A model generated the notes under the pieces. The model did no database searches. It was given only the letters and a program-made list of their open reading frames with translations, and was not told the DNA's origin. The translations under genes were made by a program, and so were the position numbers. Below, piece after piece: positions 1-10,660 of a DNA stretch of 64,000 nucleotides. Position 1 is the first letter of the stretch, and the number at the start of each line of letters is the position of its first letter. The DNA is from Methylobacterium adhaesivum (GTDB lineage Bacteria > Pseudomonadota > Alphaproteobacteria > Rhizobiales > Beijerinckiaceae): positions 62,001 through 126,000 of the forward strand of contig NZ_BPQD01000006.1 in assembly GCF_022179065.1 (NCBI RefSeq), read 5' to 3'.

Positions 1-1293
1 TGGATGCCGTTCACGGCCAACCGGCAGTTCAAGGCCGCGCCGCGCCTCCTCGCGGCGGCCGAGGGCATGCACTATCAAACCCCCGACGGCCGTACCGTCC
101 TCGACGGTACGGCGGGCCTGTGGTGCGTCAATGCCGGGCACGGGCGGCGCGAGATCGCCACGGCCGTCGAGCGCCAGCTCACCACCCTCGACTTCGCACC
201 CTCCTTCCAGATGGGCCACCCCCTCGCGTTCGACTTCGCCGAGCGCCTCGCCGCCGTGGCGCCGGGCGGCCCCGAGGCCGGGCTCGACCGGGTGTTCTTC
301 ACGGGCTCGGGCTCGGAATCCGTCGACACCGCCCTCAAGATCGCGCTCGCCTACCAGCGGGCCATCGGCCAGGGCACCCGCACCCGGCTGATCGGGCGCG
401 AGCGCGGCTATCACGGCGTCGGCTTCGGCGGCATCTCGGTGGGGGGCCTCGTCAACAACCGCCGGATGTTCCCCCTGCTGCCGGCCGTCGACCATCTGCG
501 CCACACCCACGACCTCGACCGCAACGCCTTCACGAAGGGCCAGCCCGCGCACGGGGTGGAGCTCGCCGACGACCTCGAACGCCTCGTGGCCCTGCACGGG
601 GCCGAGACCATCGCGGCCTGCATCGTCGAGCCCTTGGCCGGGTCCACCGGCGTCCTCGTCCCGCCGGTCGGCTACCTCGAACGCCTGCGGGAGATCTGCA
701 CCCGCCACGGCATCCTGCTCGTCTTCGACGAGGTGATCACCGGATTCGGCCGCCTCGGCGCGCCCTTCGCCACGGATTACTTCGGCGTGGTGCCCGACCT
801 CGTCACCACCGCCAAGGGCCTCACCAACGGGGCGCTGCCCATGGGGGCGGTGTTCGCCGCGCGCCGGGTCCACGACGCCCTGATGCACGGGCCGGAGGCG
901 GCCATCGAACTCTTCCACGGCTACACCTATTCGGGCCATCCGGCGGCCTGCGCGGCCGGGCTCGCGACCCTCGACATCTATGCCCGCGAGGGCCTGCTCA
1001 CCCGGGCCGCCGCCCTGAGCACGCACTGGGCGGAGGCGGTGCATGGGCTGAGAAGCGCCCCCCACGTCATCGACATCCGCACCCTCGGCCTCGTCGCCGG
1101 CATCGAGCTCGGCAGCCGCGAGGGCGCGCCGGGGGCCCGGGCCTACGACGTCTTCGTCGACTGCTTCGAACGCGGATTGCTGGTTCGCGTCACCGGCGAC
1201 ATCGTCGCCCTGTCGCCGCCCCTCATCGTCGCGGCGGAGGAGATCGACACCATGGTGTCGATCCTCGGCGACGCCCTCGCGCGGGTGGCGTGA
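1..1293 (+). CDS. Omega-amino acid:pyruvate aminotransferase (beta-alanine type), 5' end missing
   Basis: Class III PLP aminotransferase that moves an omega-amino group (for example from beta-alanine) to pyruvate. The fold-type I signature FDEVITGFGR is followed by the PLP lysine in TTAKGLTNGALPMG, and GSGSESVDTALK is the cofactor phosphate region. The frame is open from base 1 and begins W-M-P-F-T-A-N-R. In known family members this stretch is internal, about 25 residues from the N-terminus, so the ATG at position 4 is probably not the start and the true start lies outside the window. The closest family is beta-alanine:pyruvate transaminase; the substrate is inferred from family resemblance only. 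Confidence 0.88.
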   Translation, partial: WMPFTANRQFKAAPRLLAAAEGMHYQTPDGRTVLDGTAGLWCVNAGHGRREIATAVERQLTTLDFAPSFQMGHPLAFDFAERLAAVAPGGPEAGLDRVFFTGSGSESVDTALKIALAYQRAIGQGTRTRLIGRERGYHGVGFGGISVGGLVNNRRMFPLLPAVDHLRHTHDLDRNAFTKGQPAHGVELADDLERLVALHGAETIAACIVEPLAGSTGVLVPPVGYLERLREICTRHGILLVFDEVITGFGRLGAPFATDYFGVVPDLVTTAKGLTNGALPMGAVFAARRVHDALMHGPEAAIELFHGYTYSGHPAACAAGLATLDIYAREGLLTRAAALSTHWAEAVHGLRSAPHVIDIRTLGLVAGIELGSREGAPGARAYDVFVDCFERGLLVRVTGDIVALSPPLIVAAEEIDTMVSILGDALARVA

Positions 1294-1419
1294 GCCCCTC
1301 GTCCAGAGCCGGGACGGAGCCGGATCCGGCGTGTTTACCGAGCGGTAACCGTGCCGCGCGTGAATGGTGGCCGGGCACCGTCCGTTCGGGCAGGCTTGCC
1401 CTCGCCCGGAGGCGCGCCG

Positions 1420-1713
1420 ATGTTCCCCCTGATGTTCGTCGCCATCGCCGCCGGCCTCGGCACGGCCGCCGCCGTGGCCCCGACCAGCATCGCCCTGGCG
1501 GTGGTCTCGGCCCCCTTCGGCGGCAGCTTCGCGGCCTTCGTGGCCGGCCTCTACATCGCCCACCGCAACGGCACGGCGCGCGAGCGGCCCCACCCGGACG
1601 CCACGGACCACACGGACAGCATGGTGGCGGCCCTGCGCAGCCTCGAAATCCATGATCGCGCCCGAACCCGCCCGCCGGCGGCCGAGCCCGACCCGAAGCG
1701 CCACGTCGCCTGA
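1420..1713 (+). CDS. Small membrane protein of unknown function
   Basis: 97 residues. I chose the ATG at 1420 because a GGAGG-like ribosome site lies at 1408-1412; an in-frame ATG at 1351 would add a non-membrane leader. Residues 1-46 are almost wholly hydrophobic and could form one long or two short membrane segments (MFPLMFVAIAAGLG... then AVVSAPFGGSFAAFVAGLYIA). The tail is polar and rich in Arg and Pro. I do not recognise a family. A TTTA-N7-GTAA sequence at 1334-1348 upstream resembles a degenerate CtrA site. Confidence 0.5.
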   Translation: MFPLMFVAIAAGLGTAAAVAPTSIALAVVSAPFGGSFAAFVAGLYIAHRNGTARERPHPDATDHTDSMVAALRSLEIHDRARTRPPAAEPDPKRHVA

Positions 1714-1970
1714 TCCGCCGCCCTGAAGCGAGGCCTCATCGGCACAGGAATGTTCGTCCCTTCGTATCCGTCACGACGATACTGACATTCCGCCGACTGT
1801 CTCGCCCGATCCTCTGTATCGACGCCGAAGAATGGCGGTTCGGGCATCGTATCCGCGCATTCCGGGCGGAATGGAGCAGTGTCAGAGGCGATAAAGCCTC
1901 GTGTTGCGTGCCGTTTTCGCACAAAGCCGCTTTCGCTTTTGCCGCAGCCCCCCTAGCCTGATGCGAACAG

Positions 1971-1991
1971 GATGCGGGAAAGACCCGCATC
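1971..1991 (+). promoter_or_regulatory. Hairpin in the leader of the YCII-like gene
   Basis: An 8-bp perfect inverted repeat, GATGCGGG/CCCGCATC, with a 5-base loop. It ends 4 bases before the GGGGAG ribosome site at 1995-2000 of the gene starting at 2009. That position could affect translation initiation or be the base of a leader structure. No riboswitch class is recognised. The rest of the gap 1714-1970 shows nothing definite. Confidence 0.4.
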
Positions 1992-2008
1992 TTCGGGGAG
2001 ATCTAGCG

Positions 2009-2383
2009 ATGCGCGTCATGATCCTGGTCAAGGCGACCGCCGACAGCGAAGCCGGAACCATGCCGTCCCTGGATTTGCTTCAGGCCATGGCTCAGTTCAA
2101 CATGGAACTGAAGCAGGCCGGAATCCTGCTCTCGGGCGAGGGCCTCCACCCGTCCGCACGCGGGCGGCGGGTCGCCTTCGACGGGGCCGAACGCACGGTG
2201 AGCGAAGGCCCGTTCGGGCCGACCGAGAGTCTCGTGGCCGGGTTCTGGATCTGGAACGTGACCGACCTCGACGAAGCCGTGGCCTGGGTGCGGCGCTGCC
2301 CCAACCCCATGCCCGGCCCGAGCGAGATCGAGATCCGTCCCCTGTACGAGGAAACGGATTTCCTCGCCGCCGCCACGGACTGA
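2009..2383 (+). CDS. YCII-related (DGPF-type) domain protein
   Basis: 124 residues, a complete small cytoplasmic domain of the YCII/DGPF family (dimeric alpha-beta ferredoxin-like fold). The start MRVMILVKAT, followed by SEAGTMPS and the central ERTVSEGPFGPTESLVAGFW, is characteristic. The family often sits beside ECF sigma factors, but no sigma gene is near here. The start is the ATG at 2009, because GGGGAG lies 8 bases upstream; the frame is open further upstream but lacks family-like sequence. No enzymatic role is established for this subgroup. Confidence 0.85.
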   Translation: MRVMILVKATADSEAGTMPSLDLLQAMAQFNMELKQAGILLSGEGLHPSARGRRVAFDGAERTVSEGPFGPTESLVAGFWIWNVTDLDEAVAWVRRCPNPMPGPSEIEIRPLYEETDFLAAATD

Positions 2384-2418
2384 CGGTCCGGGCGGGACCT
2401 GAGGATCGACTTCATTCT

Positions 2419-2513
2419 CCGAAAGCCGGACGCCACCGTTCGGGACGATACTTTGGAGTCCTGGTTTTCGCATCGTCTCGTCCCGAAAGCCGGAGGCCAC
2501 CTTTCGGGACGAT
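2419..2513. repeat. Two copies of a Rhizobiales-type palindromic repeat
   Basis: Two near-identical 31-base copies lie at 2419-2449 and 2483-2513, sharing CCGAAAGCCGGA-GCCACC-TTCGGGACGAT. The second copy sits in an inverted repeat TCGTCCCGAAAG (2478-2489) / CTTTCGGGACGA (2501-2512). The outer sequence GATGCTCTA resembles the AGAGCAT-type dispersed repeat common in Rhizobiales genomes. Its right end supplies the stop codon of the minus-strand gene that ends at 2517. A possible half copy (TTCGGGACGATGTTC) lies near 14407-14421. Confidence 0.7.
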
Positions 2514-2516
2514 GCT

Positions 2517-2804
2517 CTAGCGCCGGGGCTTCTGCATCTTCACGACGGTGTTCTTCGGCTTGCCGAACGGCCGCAGCGGGGCTCTGGCTTCGAGGGCGAT
2601 GCGGGCGAGTTCCTGGGGCCGGGGCGCCCCGGCCGCGATGCGCCGCAACGCGTCGGCCATCTCCTCGAGGGTCTGGGCCGCCTCGCCTTCGAGGGTTTCC
2701 TCGGGGCGGATGCCGTTGAGTTCGGGGGCGATCTCTTCGGCCGCCTCGCGCAGCTCTTCGATGAGTTCGGCGGCGGTGTAGCGGGGCGGTGGGGACGTGG
2801 CCAT
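2517..2804 (-). CDS. Hypothetical protein, acidic helical
   Basis: 95 residues, no recognised family. Residues 10-60 are a predicted amphipathic helical stretch rich in Glu and Ala (ELIEELREAAEEIAPEL, then LEEMADALRRIAAG). The C-terminus is basic (KPKNTVVKMQKPRR). The TAG stop lies at the edge of the palindromic repeat. The gene is divergent from the exported protein at 2928. No clear ribosome site was seen, so the start is uncertain. Confidence 0.5.
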   Translation of the reverse strand: MATSPPPRYTAAELIEELREAAEEIAPELNGIRPEETLEGEAAQTLEEMADALRRIAAGAPRPQELARIALEARAPLRPFGKPKNTVVKMQKPRR

Positions 2805-2927
2805 GGCGGGACCATGGCAGGCCCGCGCGGGCCGGACAAGCGCGACGACGGCTCGGCGCCTCCCCGGCGTGAACCCTCGGGCCGGCTCGGGTGTTGCGTG
2901 AGGACACGCAACCGCACGAACGGCCTC

Positions 2928-3230
2928 ATGACGCGCACCTCGCTTGCCCTCGCCACCCTCCTGACGGCGCTTTCCGGCCCCGCCCTCGCGCAGACCCTGG
3001 CGCCGACGGGGGGCGCCGGCAACACCGGGGTGACGACCCCCGCGATGCAGCCGGACGAGGGCCTCCAGTCGAAGGACCGGCCCCTGCGTCCCGCCCCCAA
3101 CGTCGTCGGCAACCCCAGCCCGGCCGCCGTCCCGGGCAGCACGCCGGGCGTCAACGTCGGCGGCACGCCCACCAGCGGCCCACCCGGCACCGGCGGCACG
3201 GCGGGCGGCCCGTCCCTCAGCGGCCGCTAG
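2928..3230 (+). CDS. Small exported Pro/Gly-rich protein
   Basis: 100 residues. I chose the ATG at 2928 because it gives a clean Sec signal peptide, MTRTSLALATLLTALSGPALA, cut before Q22. The ATG at 2814 in the same frame would add 38 residues of arginine-rich, unlikely sequence. The mature part is low complexity, rich in Gly, Pro, Thr and Ser, with no domain. Such short exported Pro/Gly-rich proteins are common in Methylobacterium. Function unknown. Confidence 0.6.
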   Translation: MTRTSLALATLLTALSGPALAQTLAPTGGAGNTGVTTPAMQPDEGLQSKDRPLRPAPNVVGNPSPAAVPGSTPGVNVGGTPTSGPPGTGGTAGGPSLSGR

Positions 3231-3255
3231 GCGGCGCGGCCGAGATTCGAGCGAA

Positions 3256-5241
3256 TCAGGCAGCCTTCACCTCGACAAGGAAGGCGCTGACCTCGCGGGT
3301 CAGGCTCTCGGAGTGCCTTGAGAGCTCCTGGGCGGCGCTCAGTACCTGGGATGCAGCAGCGCCCGTTGCCCCGGCGCCATTCCGCACATCGGCTATGGCG
3401 CCAGTGACCTGCTCAGTCCCGCTGGCGGCTTCCTGGACGTTGCGGGCGATCTCGTGCGTCGCAGCGCCTTGCTGCTCCATGGCCGCCGCGATGGCAGAGG
3501 CGGTTCCAGCCATCTCCGAGATGGTCCGGCCAATACCCCGGATGGCGCCCACCGACTCCTGCGTCGCCCGCTGGATGGCGCCGATCTGGGCGGCGATCTC
3601 GTTCGTCGCATGTGATGTCTGCCCCGCCAGATCCTTTACCTCGGCGGCGACTACGGCGAACCCTCGACCCGCCTCGCCCGCGCGCGCCGCTTCGATGGTG
3701 GCGTTGAGGGCGAGGAGGTTGGTCTGGCCGGCGATCTGGCCGATCAACGCCACGATGGTGCCGATCCGCTCGGCGCCCGCGGCGAGTTCCTGAACGAGAC
3801 CGTCGGTGCGACGCGCCTCGGCGGCGGCTTCGAGCGCGATCCGGGCCGACTGGCCGACCTGCTGCGTGATCTCCTGGATCGAGGCCGACATCTCCTCGCT
3901 GGCGGCGGCCACCGTCTGGACGTTGGCCGAGGTCAGTTCCGCCGCCCGTGTCGCCGTCACCGATTGGTGGCTGGTCACATCGGCGGTTCCAGTCATGGAC
4001 CGGGCGGTGGCTTCCATCTCCGTCGCCGCACCCGAGAGGCCCTCGGTGAGAAGCGACACGTTGGACTCGAAGGTTCGGGTCAGGTGGTCGAGCCGTTCAG
4101 CTCGCCGCAGCTTGGCCTCAGCTTCCTCGGCATCCCGCAGCTCGGCGAGGCCCTTGGCGATGAGGGCGTCCTTGAACACTTGCACGGCCCGCGCCATAGC
4201 GCCGAGCTCGTCCCGGCGGTCGCCGCCTGGGATCGCCGCAGTGACGTCCCCCTGGGCCAAGCGCACCATCGCCCCGGTCATGGCGGTGACGGGCAACGCG
4301 ACGCCACGGCCGACGCGCCACGCGAGCGCGCCACCGACGATCAACGCGAATGCCCCCACGGTGAGGACGAAGGTCTGCAATCCGTCAGCGTCCGCGCTCA
4401 TCACTCGCATGAGTCGGGTCTGCTCACCGGCGGCGGAACTGTGCGCATCGCGGACCGCACCCAGGAGGGCGTCACCGGTCTGGCGCAGTCGCTGGAAGGC
4501 GGCGTCGATCTCGGCGGCGCCACCGATAACGCTGGCGAAGGCGGCCTTGAATGCGGCCGCCTTGGCGGCGACCACCGCCAGGGGCGCCCGCAAGGCGCCC
4601 GTCACGTCGGCCGCGCCGAGGGCGGCGATCTCGCGGCCGTAGCGCTCGAACTCGACCGCCGCCGCATCGGCGTCGGCGGGATTGCCGCTGGACCGGAAAC
4701 CTGCGAGGGCGCCGAGGCTGTCCTGCAGGGCTCGGTCGGCGCGGAAGGCCGCGAAGGCGAGGGTCGGGTCCGCCGCGCCGCGATCCGCCATGGCGTAGCC
4801 TGCATTCGACAGGGCGACGCCGACCTTGGTCAGGTCGAAGACGGCCGACTTACGCTTCTTGACCTCGGCCATGAAAACCTTCGCCTGGGATACGTAGTCC
4901 CGGCTGTTCGCCCGGACCCTTTCCGCCTGCGCCGAGTCGCCGAGTTCATCGCCTGCGGTCGCGAGGGCGGTGAAGTTCTTCTCGATGTCGACCAGCATGT
5001 CGCCGGCCCCCGTGCGGAGGTAGTTCAGGAGGAGACGACGGGTCTCGTTCAGCTGCAGCTCGAAGGCGCTCGTGCGGTCCGCGAGATGCACGCTCTCTTC
5101 CGCGGCGGTGATGTCGGTGTTGAGGCGCGCGACGCTCAGGAAGGTCGCGAGCGCTGAGGCTATCAGAAGAAGCAGGACGACGCCGAATCCCGCACGGATG
5201 CGTTGCGCGACGGAGAGACGATCGAAACGAAGAGCAGACAT
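3256..5241 (-). CDS. Methyl-accepting chemotaxis protein
   Basis: 661 residues. Layout: TM1 about 18-38; a mainly helical periplasmic sensor, about 39-288, of the four-helix-bundle type ([25 protein letters not shown]); TM2 about 289-309; a HAMP domain to about 365; then a long cytoplasmic signalling coiled coil. The conserved hairpin tip is visible as [28 protein letters not shown]. It would control CheA at the inner membrane; the ligand is unknown. It lies 296 bp downstream of, and on the same strand as, the TRAP binding protein at 5538-6518, so a link in ligand sensing is possible but unproven. No CheBR-docking pentapeptide was seen at the C-terminus. Confidence 0.95.
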   Translation of the reverse strand: MSALRFDRLSVAQRIRAGFGVVLLLLIASALATFLSVARLNTDITAAEESVHLADRTSAFELQLNETRRLLLNYLRTGAGDMLVDIEKNFTALATAGDELGDSAQAERVRANSRDYVSQAKVFMAEVKKRKSAVFDLTKVGVALSNAGYAMADRGAADPTLAFAAFRADRALQDSLGALAGFRSSGNPADADAAAVEFERYGREIAALGAADVTGALRAPLAVVAAKAAAFKAAFASVIGGAAEIDAAFQRLRQTGDALLGAVRDAHSSAAGEQTRLMRVMSADADGLQTFVLTVGAFALIVGGALAWRVGRGVALPVTAMTGAMVRLAQGDVTAAIPGGDRRDELGAMARAVQVFKDALIAKGLAELRDAEEAEAKLRRAERLDHLTRTFESNVSLLTEGLSGAATEMEATARSMTGTADVTSHQSVTATRAAELTSANVQTVAAASEEMSASIQEITQQVGQSARIALEAAAEARRTDGLVQELAAGAERIGTIVALIGQIAGQTNLLALNATIEAARAGEAGRGFAVVAAEVKDLAGQTSHATNEIAAQIGAIQRATQESVGAIRGIGRTISEMAGTASAIAAAMEQQGAATHEIARNVQEAASGTEQVTGAIADVRNGAGATGAAASQVLSAAQELSRHSESLTREVSAFLVEVKAA

Positions 5242-5537
5242 CGGGAATTCTCACGCACCGAACGCATGGCCCCGGACGGGAGGCATCGCGTTTCGATTGG
5301 AAAGAGGACGGCACCTGATTGCCGCGAACCGGTCACTGCTTCGGTGGATGAAGCTTTGAGCAGGTTCCGCAACAGGGATTACTGGTCTTGTGAAGCGAAT
5401 GAAGAAAACACGGCCCTCGGAGGGCGAAGCGGCGGCCTAACCAGCGCAGAAGTGCCTTACGAAAATCCCTGTCGGCATCGGTTCTCGCTCTGGCCACGGC
5501 GGCGCGGAGGGAGTTTTGTAAGAGGCACGGAGTCCGC

Positions 5538-6518
5538 TCATGGGACGGCCTTGATCCGCCGGACGATCTCGGGGCCGAAGGTCCGACCGAACTCCGCGTT
5601 CGTCTCTTGAAGGCGGCGCTCGAACGCGGCGCGGTCGATGCCAGCGACGACCTGCATGCCGGCTTGGCGCAACCTGTCCACGCCCTCCGCCTCGGCCCGG
5701 CCCGCGGCCTCGCGAGAGACTTGGCCGCCAGCCCGGGCGGCTTCGACGAAGGCCTTCCGGCCGCCCGAATCGAGGGTGTTCCACACGGAATTCGAGACGA
5801 CGATGACCGCCCAGGAATAGACGTGCCCGCTGAGGGTGAGATGCTTCTGAACTTTTTCGAAATGCGACGCGGAGATGACCGCGATGGGGTTCTCCTGGCC
5901 GTCGAACTGCCCTGTCTGGAGGGCGCCGTAGAGCGCCGGGAAGGCCAGGGGCTCTGCCTTGACGCCAAGGGCACGGAAGCCCTTCAGCATCACGTCCGAT
6001 TGCGGCACCCGCATCGACAGGCCCTCGAGATCCTCCGGCTTCGTCACGGGCCGCTTCGCGTTCGTGATGTGGCGCATGCCGTTTTCGCCCCAGGCGAGGG
6101 CGACGAGGCCCTTCTGCGCGAACTTCTCGAGATAGGCCTGGCCGATGGGGCCATCGAAGACGGCTTGGGCATGCGCGGCGTTTCGGAAAAGGAACGGGAT
6201 GTCGAACACCCCGAATTCGGAGATGAGATTGGCGAAGGGGGCGTTCGTGATGAAGGCCATGTCGAGGTGGCCGAGGCGCAGCTCCTCCACCATCTCGACC
6301 TCTCCGCCCACCGTCCCGTTCGGGTAGGGCTCGATCCGGTAGGCCCCGCCCGTCCGCTTCGCGACCTCTCGGGCGAAGGTTTCCGCCCCCGCGCCGAGAT
6401 GCGAGGTCTGAGAGAAGAGATAACCGAGGCGTAGGACCCGTTCGGCGGCCGCCACGGGCGAGGCGATCCAGATCGACAGAAGAGCCGCCCAGGCGGCGAT
6501 CGAAAGCTGCTTTCTCAC
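5538..6518 (-). CDS. dctP: TRAP transporter solute-binding protein, DctP family (orphan)
   Basis: 326 residues, periplasmic binding subunit for organic acids. The signal peptide is about residues 1-24 (AALLSIWIASPVAAA). DctP-type features include GGEVEMVEELRLGHLDMAF and SMRVPQSDVMLKGFRALG, the latter carrying the arginine that binds a substrate carboxylate. The start is GTG at 6518, with AGAAGGGA just upstream. No DctQ or DctM gene is adjacent, unlike the complete system at 59-62 kb. It must use a remote membrane component or act as a sensor with the neighbouring chemoreceptor. The tartrate/malate-type dehydrogenase at 7002 on the same strand suggests a C4-dicarboxylate ligand (inference). 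Confidence 0.9.
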   Translation of the reverse strand: MRKQLSIAAWAALLSIWIASPVAAAERVLRLGYLFSQTSHLGAGAETFAREVAKRTGGAYRIEPYPNGTVGGEVEMVEELRLGHLDMAFITNAPFANLISEFGVFDIPFLFRNAAHAQAVFDGPIGQAYLEKFAQKGLVALAWGENGMRHITNAKRPVTKPEDLEGLSMRVPQSDVMLKGFRALGVKAEPLAFPALYGALQTGQFDGQENPIAVISASHFEKVQKHLTLSGHVYSWAVIVVSNSVWNTLDSGGRKAFVEAARAGGQVSREAAGRAEAEGVDRLRQAGMQVVAGIDRAAFERRLQETNAEFGRTFGPEIVRRIKAVP

Positions 6519-7001
6519 GGCACATCCCTTCTAACAGTGGATGCCTTATAAAAAAGACAACTTAATTTGGAGTTTCGATGATTTGCAGCTTGCTCAGGAC
6601 AATATGGCAATTAACCCTGGACATTCCATCATATAATACGACTAAAAAGTATCATTCATCTCGCGGCGGCCATCTCTTGCCATTTCAGGTCTGATTACGA
6701 AATTTATATCAAAGAATGGGACTCAGGTCCCGCCATCCGAAGAAAGACATCAATGGCGTAGGAACCACAGCTCTGCTGTAAAAGCATGGACCGCATGTGC
6801 TTTATGCGGTGCTGATCGCCGCCGGTTGTCGCTCCGAGATCGCCGGCGTGGCCAGTCTGCCCCAGCGGACAGTGAATTCACCCATCGGCGAATTCACCGA
6901 TCGACCGGTCTCTCGAGACCGGCCGGGTGGCCGAGACCCGAGGCCTCAACCCCAAGCCCTCACCCTAAAGTCCTTTTCCCCCAGTCTTTAGCTCAAAATT
7001 C
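6519..7001. other. 483-bp intergenic region with AT-rich promoter zone and repeats
   Basis: Positions about 6530-6720 are much richer in A and T than the surroundings and probably hold the promoter of the minus-strand dctP gene. Two direct GAATTCACC repeats (6874-6882 and 6890-6898) lie 16 bases apart. An inverted repeat CCGGTCTC/GAGACCGG lies at 6905-6922; on the minus strand it is about 80 bases past the dehydrogenase stop. No credible gene is seen. Confidence 0.5.
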
Positions 7002-8075
7002 TCAGCCCAGGGCCTCCGCGACGGCCTTGCCGCATTCCTCCGTGCTGGCCCGGCCGCCGAGGTCGCTGGTCCTCCCGGTCGGCTCCGCCAGCACCCGCTC
7101 GATGGCCGTGACGATCTCGGCCGCCGCGTCCGTCTCGCCGAGGTGTTCGAGCATCATGGCCCCCGACCAGATCTGCCCGATGGGGTTGGCGATGCCCTGA
7201 CCGAAGATATCGGGGGCCGAACCGTGGACGGGCTCGAACAGGGAGGGCTGGCCGAGGTCGGGATTGATGTTGCCCGACGGCGCGATGCCGATGGTGCCGG
7301 TGCAGGCGGGACCGAGATCGGACAGGATGTCGCCGAACAGGTTCGAGGCCACCACCACGTCGAACCGATCCGGGTTCAGGACGAAATGCGCCGTGAGAAT
7401 GTCGATGTGGTACTGGTCCCAGCGCACGTCCGGATAACGGCCCGCCATGGCGCGGACCCGCTCGTCCCAGTACGGCATGGTGATGGAGATGCCGTTCGAC
7501 TTCGTCGCCGAGGTGAGGTGCTTCTTCGGGCGCTTCTGGGCGAGGTCGAAGGCGTAGCGCAGGATGCGGTCGACCCCATGGCGGGTCATGATCGTCTCCT
7601 GCAGGACGAATTCCCGGTCGGTGTCGGCGAACATGCGCCCGCCGGCATTCGAGTATTCGCCTTCGGTGTTCTCGCGCACGACGTAGAAGTCGATGTCGCC
7701 AGGGTTGCGGCCGACGAGGGGACACGGCACGCCGGGCATCAGCCGGGCCGGGCGCAGGCTGACATACTGGTCGAAGGTCCGCCGGAACTGGATCAGCGAG
7801 CCCCACAGCGAGATGTGGTCGGGCACCCGATCGGGCATGCCGACGGCGCCGAAGAAGATGGCCCGGGGATTTCCGAGCTGCTCCTTCCAGTCCTCCGGCA
7901 TCATCCGCCCGTGCGCCGCGTAGTAATCGCACGAGGCGAAATCGAACCAGGCGAGGTCGAGGGTGAAGCCGTGGCGCCGGGCCGCCGCCTCCAGCACCCG
8001 CACGCCCTCGGGGACGACCTCCTTGCCGATGCCGTCACCGGGGATGACGGCGATGCGATAGTGGCGGTCGGTCAT
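7002..8075 (-). CDS. Tartrate/D-malate dehydrogenase (isocitrate/isopropylmalate dehydrogenase family)
   Basis: 357 residues, full length. Decarboxylating NAD-dependent beta-hydroxyacid dehydrogenase. Visible features: the N-terminal IAVIPGDGIGKEV; VVRENTEGEYS, a substrate-binding loop; K and D residues in TSATKSNG and FDVVVASNLFGDILSDLG; and EPVHGSAPDIFGQGIANPIG, the nucleotide loop. The run SLWGSLIQFRRTFDQYVSLRPARL is closer to tartrate/D-malate dehydrogenases (TtuC, DmlA) than to LeuB. It would feed malate or tartrate into pyruvate or glycerate metabolism. It is transcribed towards the TRAP binding protein gene 483 bp downstream. Exact substrate not certain. Confidence 0.85.
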   Translation of the reverse strand: MTDRHYRIAVIPGDGIGKEVVPEGVRVLEAAARRHGFTLDLAWFDFASCDYYAAHGRMMPEDWKEQLGNPRAIFFGAVGMPDRVPDHISLWGSLIQFRRTFDQYVSLRPARLMPGVPCPLVGRNPGDIDFYVVRENTEGEYSNAGGRMFADTDREFVLQETIMTRHGVDRILRYAFDLAQKRPKKHLTSATKSNGISITMPYWDERVRAMAGRYPDVRWDQYHIDILTAHFVLNPDRFDVVVASNLFGDILSDLGPACTGTIGIAPSGNINPDLGQPSLFEPVHGSAPDIFGQGIANPIGQIWSGAMMLEHLGETDAAAEIVTAIERVLAEPTGRTSDLGGRASTEECGKAVAEALG

Positions 8076-8249
8076 GGGAGCTCCCTGGCGTGCCGGCGGG
8101 GTCGAGGCCGGTCCTTCGCGCGGGTCGCACGATAGGACGGGCGCACCCGCCCCGCCAACCGGGCGGGCGCGCCGGTCGGACGGAATTGGCCGGACGTCCC
8201 GTGGTCCCGCTGGTCTCCCGATCCGCCGGCGGCGTGGGCGAGGGTTCGA

Positions 8250-8654
8250 TCAGCGCACGGTCACGTGGTAGCGCACCTGCAGCGGAGCGCCGTAGGGATC
8301 GACCCGTTCGATCGTGAATTCGTCTTCGCCCGTATACCCCGCCGGCGCGGTGTAGAGGAGTTGCGTGGCCGCCACCTTGCGCGTGTTGCAATGCGCGCGG
8401 GCATTGGCCTGCACGAAGCTTGGGAATTCGCGCCCCTCGGCGACTTCGACCCGGCCGGCATGCGGTCCGCTGAGCATGTTGATGGTGATCGGACCGATGG
8501 TGTGACAGGTCGGATCGAGGGCGAGAAAATAACCGAGCTTCTGGGTCTTGCCCGCGCTGACGACCCGCTCGGCGCGGAAGGTCGGCTGCGCGAGGGCGAA
8601 TCCCGGCGCCGCGATGAGAAGAACGGTGGTGGCGAGGAGACGGATCGACGACAT
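8250..8654 (-). CDS. Exported protein with Ig-like fold
   Basis: 134 residues, start at ATG 8654, which begins a signal peptide, MSSIRLLATTVLLIAAPGFALA, cut before Q23. An upstream in-frame start would put 11 residues before it. The mature part ends with LLYTAPAGYTGEDEFTIERVDPYG, a pattern typical of bacterial Ig-like or cadherin-like repeats in surface proteins. Two cysteines (in DPTCHTIG and AHCNTRK) could form a disulphide in the periplasm. Function unknown. Confidence 0.65.
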   Translation of the reverse strand: MSSIRLLATTVLLIAAPGFALAQPTFRAERVVSAGKTQKLGYFLALDPTCHTIGPITINMLSGPHAGRVEVAEGREFPSFVQANARAHCNTRKVAATQLLYTAPAGYTGEDEFTIERVDPYGAPLQVRYHVTVR

Positions 8655-8913
8655 CCCGGTATGCCCCGAAGAGAGTAGTGGCCACACGAACCCGCAACGT
8701 ATGGGTGTGGCGGACTCCTTCTAAGGGCGGTTTCGCGCGCCTGTCGATCAGCGATGTGTAAGGATTTGTGTCTGGACGATCGGCCTTCGTCGACCGCCCG
8801 GCTTCGAGGTTCGGCGCCTGATCGAGCCCCCTCGGAGGGCTTCACGGAATGCCCGATCCCCGCCGGTTCCCGCCCTGGGCACGACGGGGCGGCGGGAGTT
8901 CTGCGAACGCCCC

Positions 8914-10558
<1,645 letters not shown>

Positions 10559-10660
10559 GGGGTCGGGTCTCGCTCTCGTATGGGCAGGGGCCGGTGTGTC
10601 CCTGCGTCTGGACCCGATATGCAGTGCGGTGCATCATGGATCAAACAGAACGAATCGATA

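Noticed and set aside
1736-1990. A minus-strand 84-codon frame upstream of the YCII-like gene
   Set aside because: No ribosome site and no protein-like composition, and it covers the promoter and leader hairpin of a real gene.
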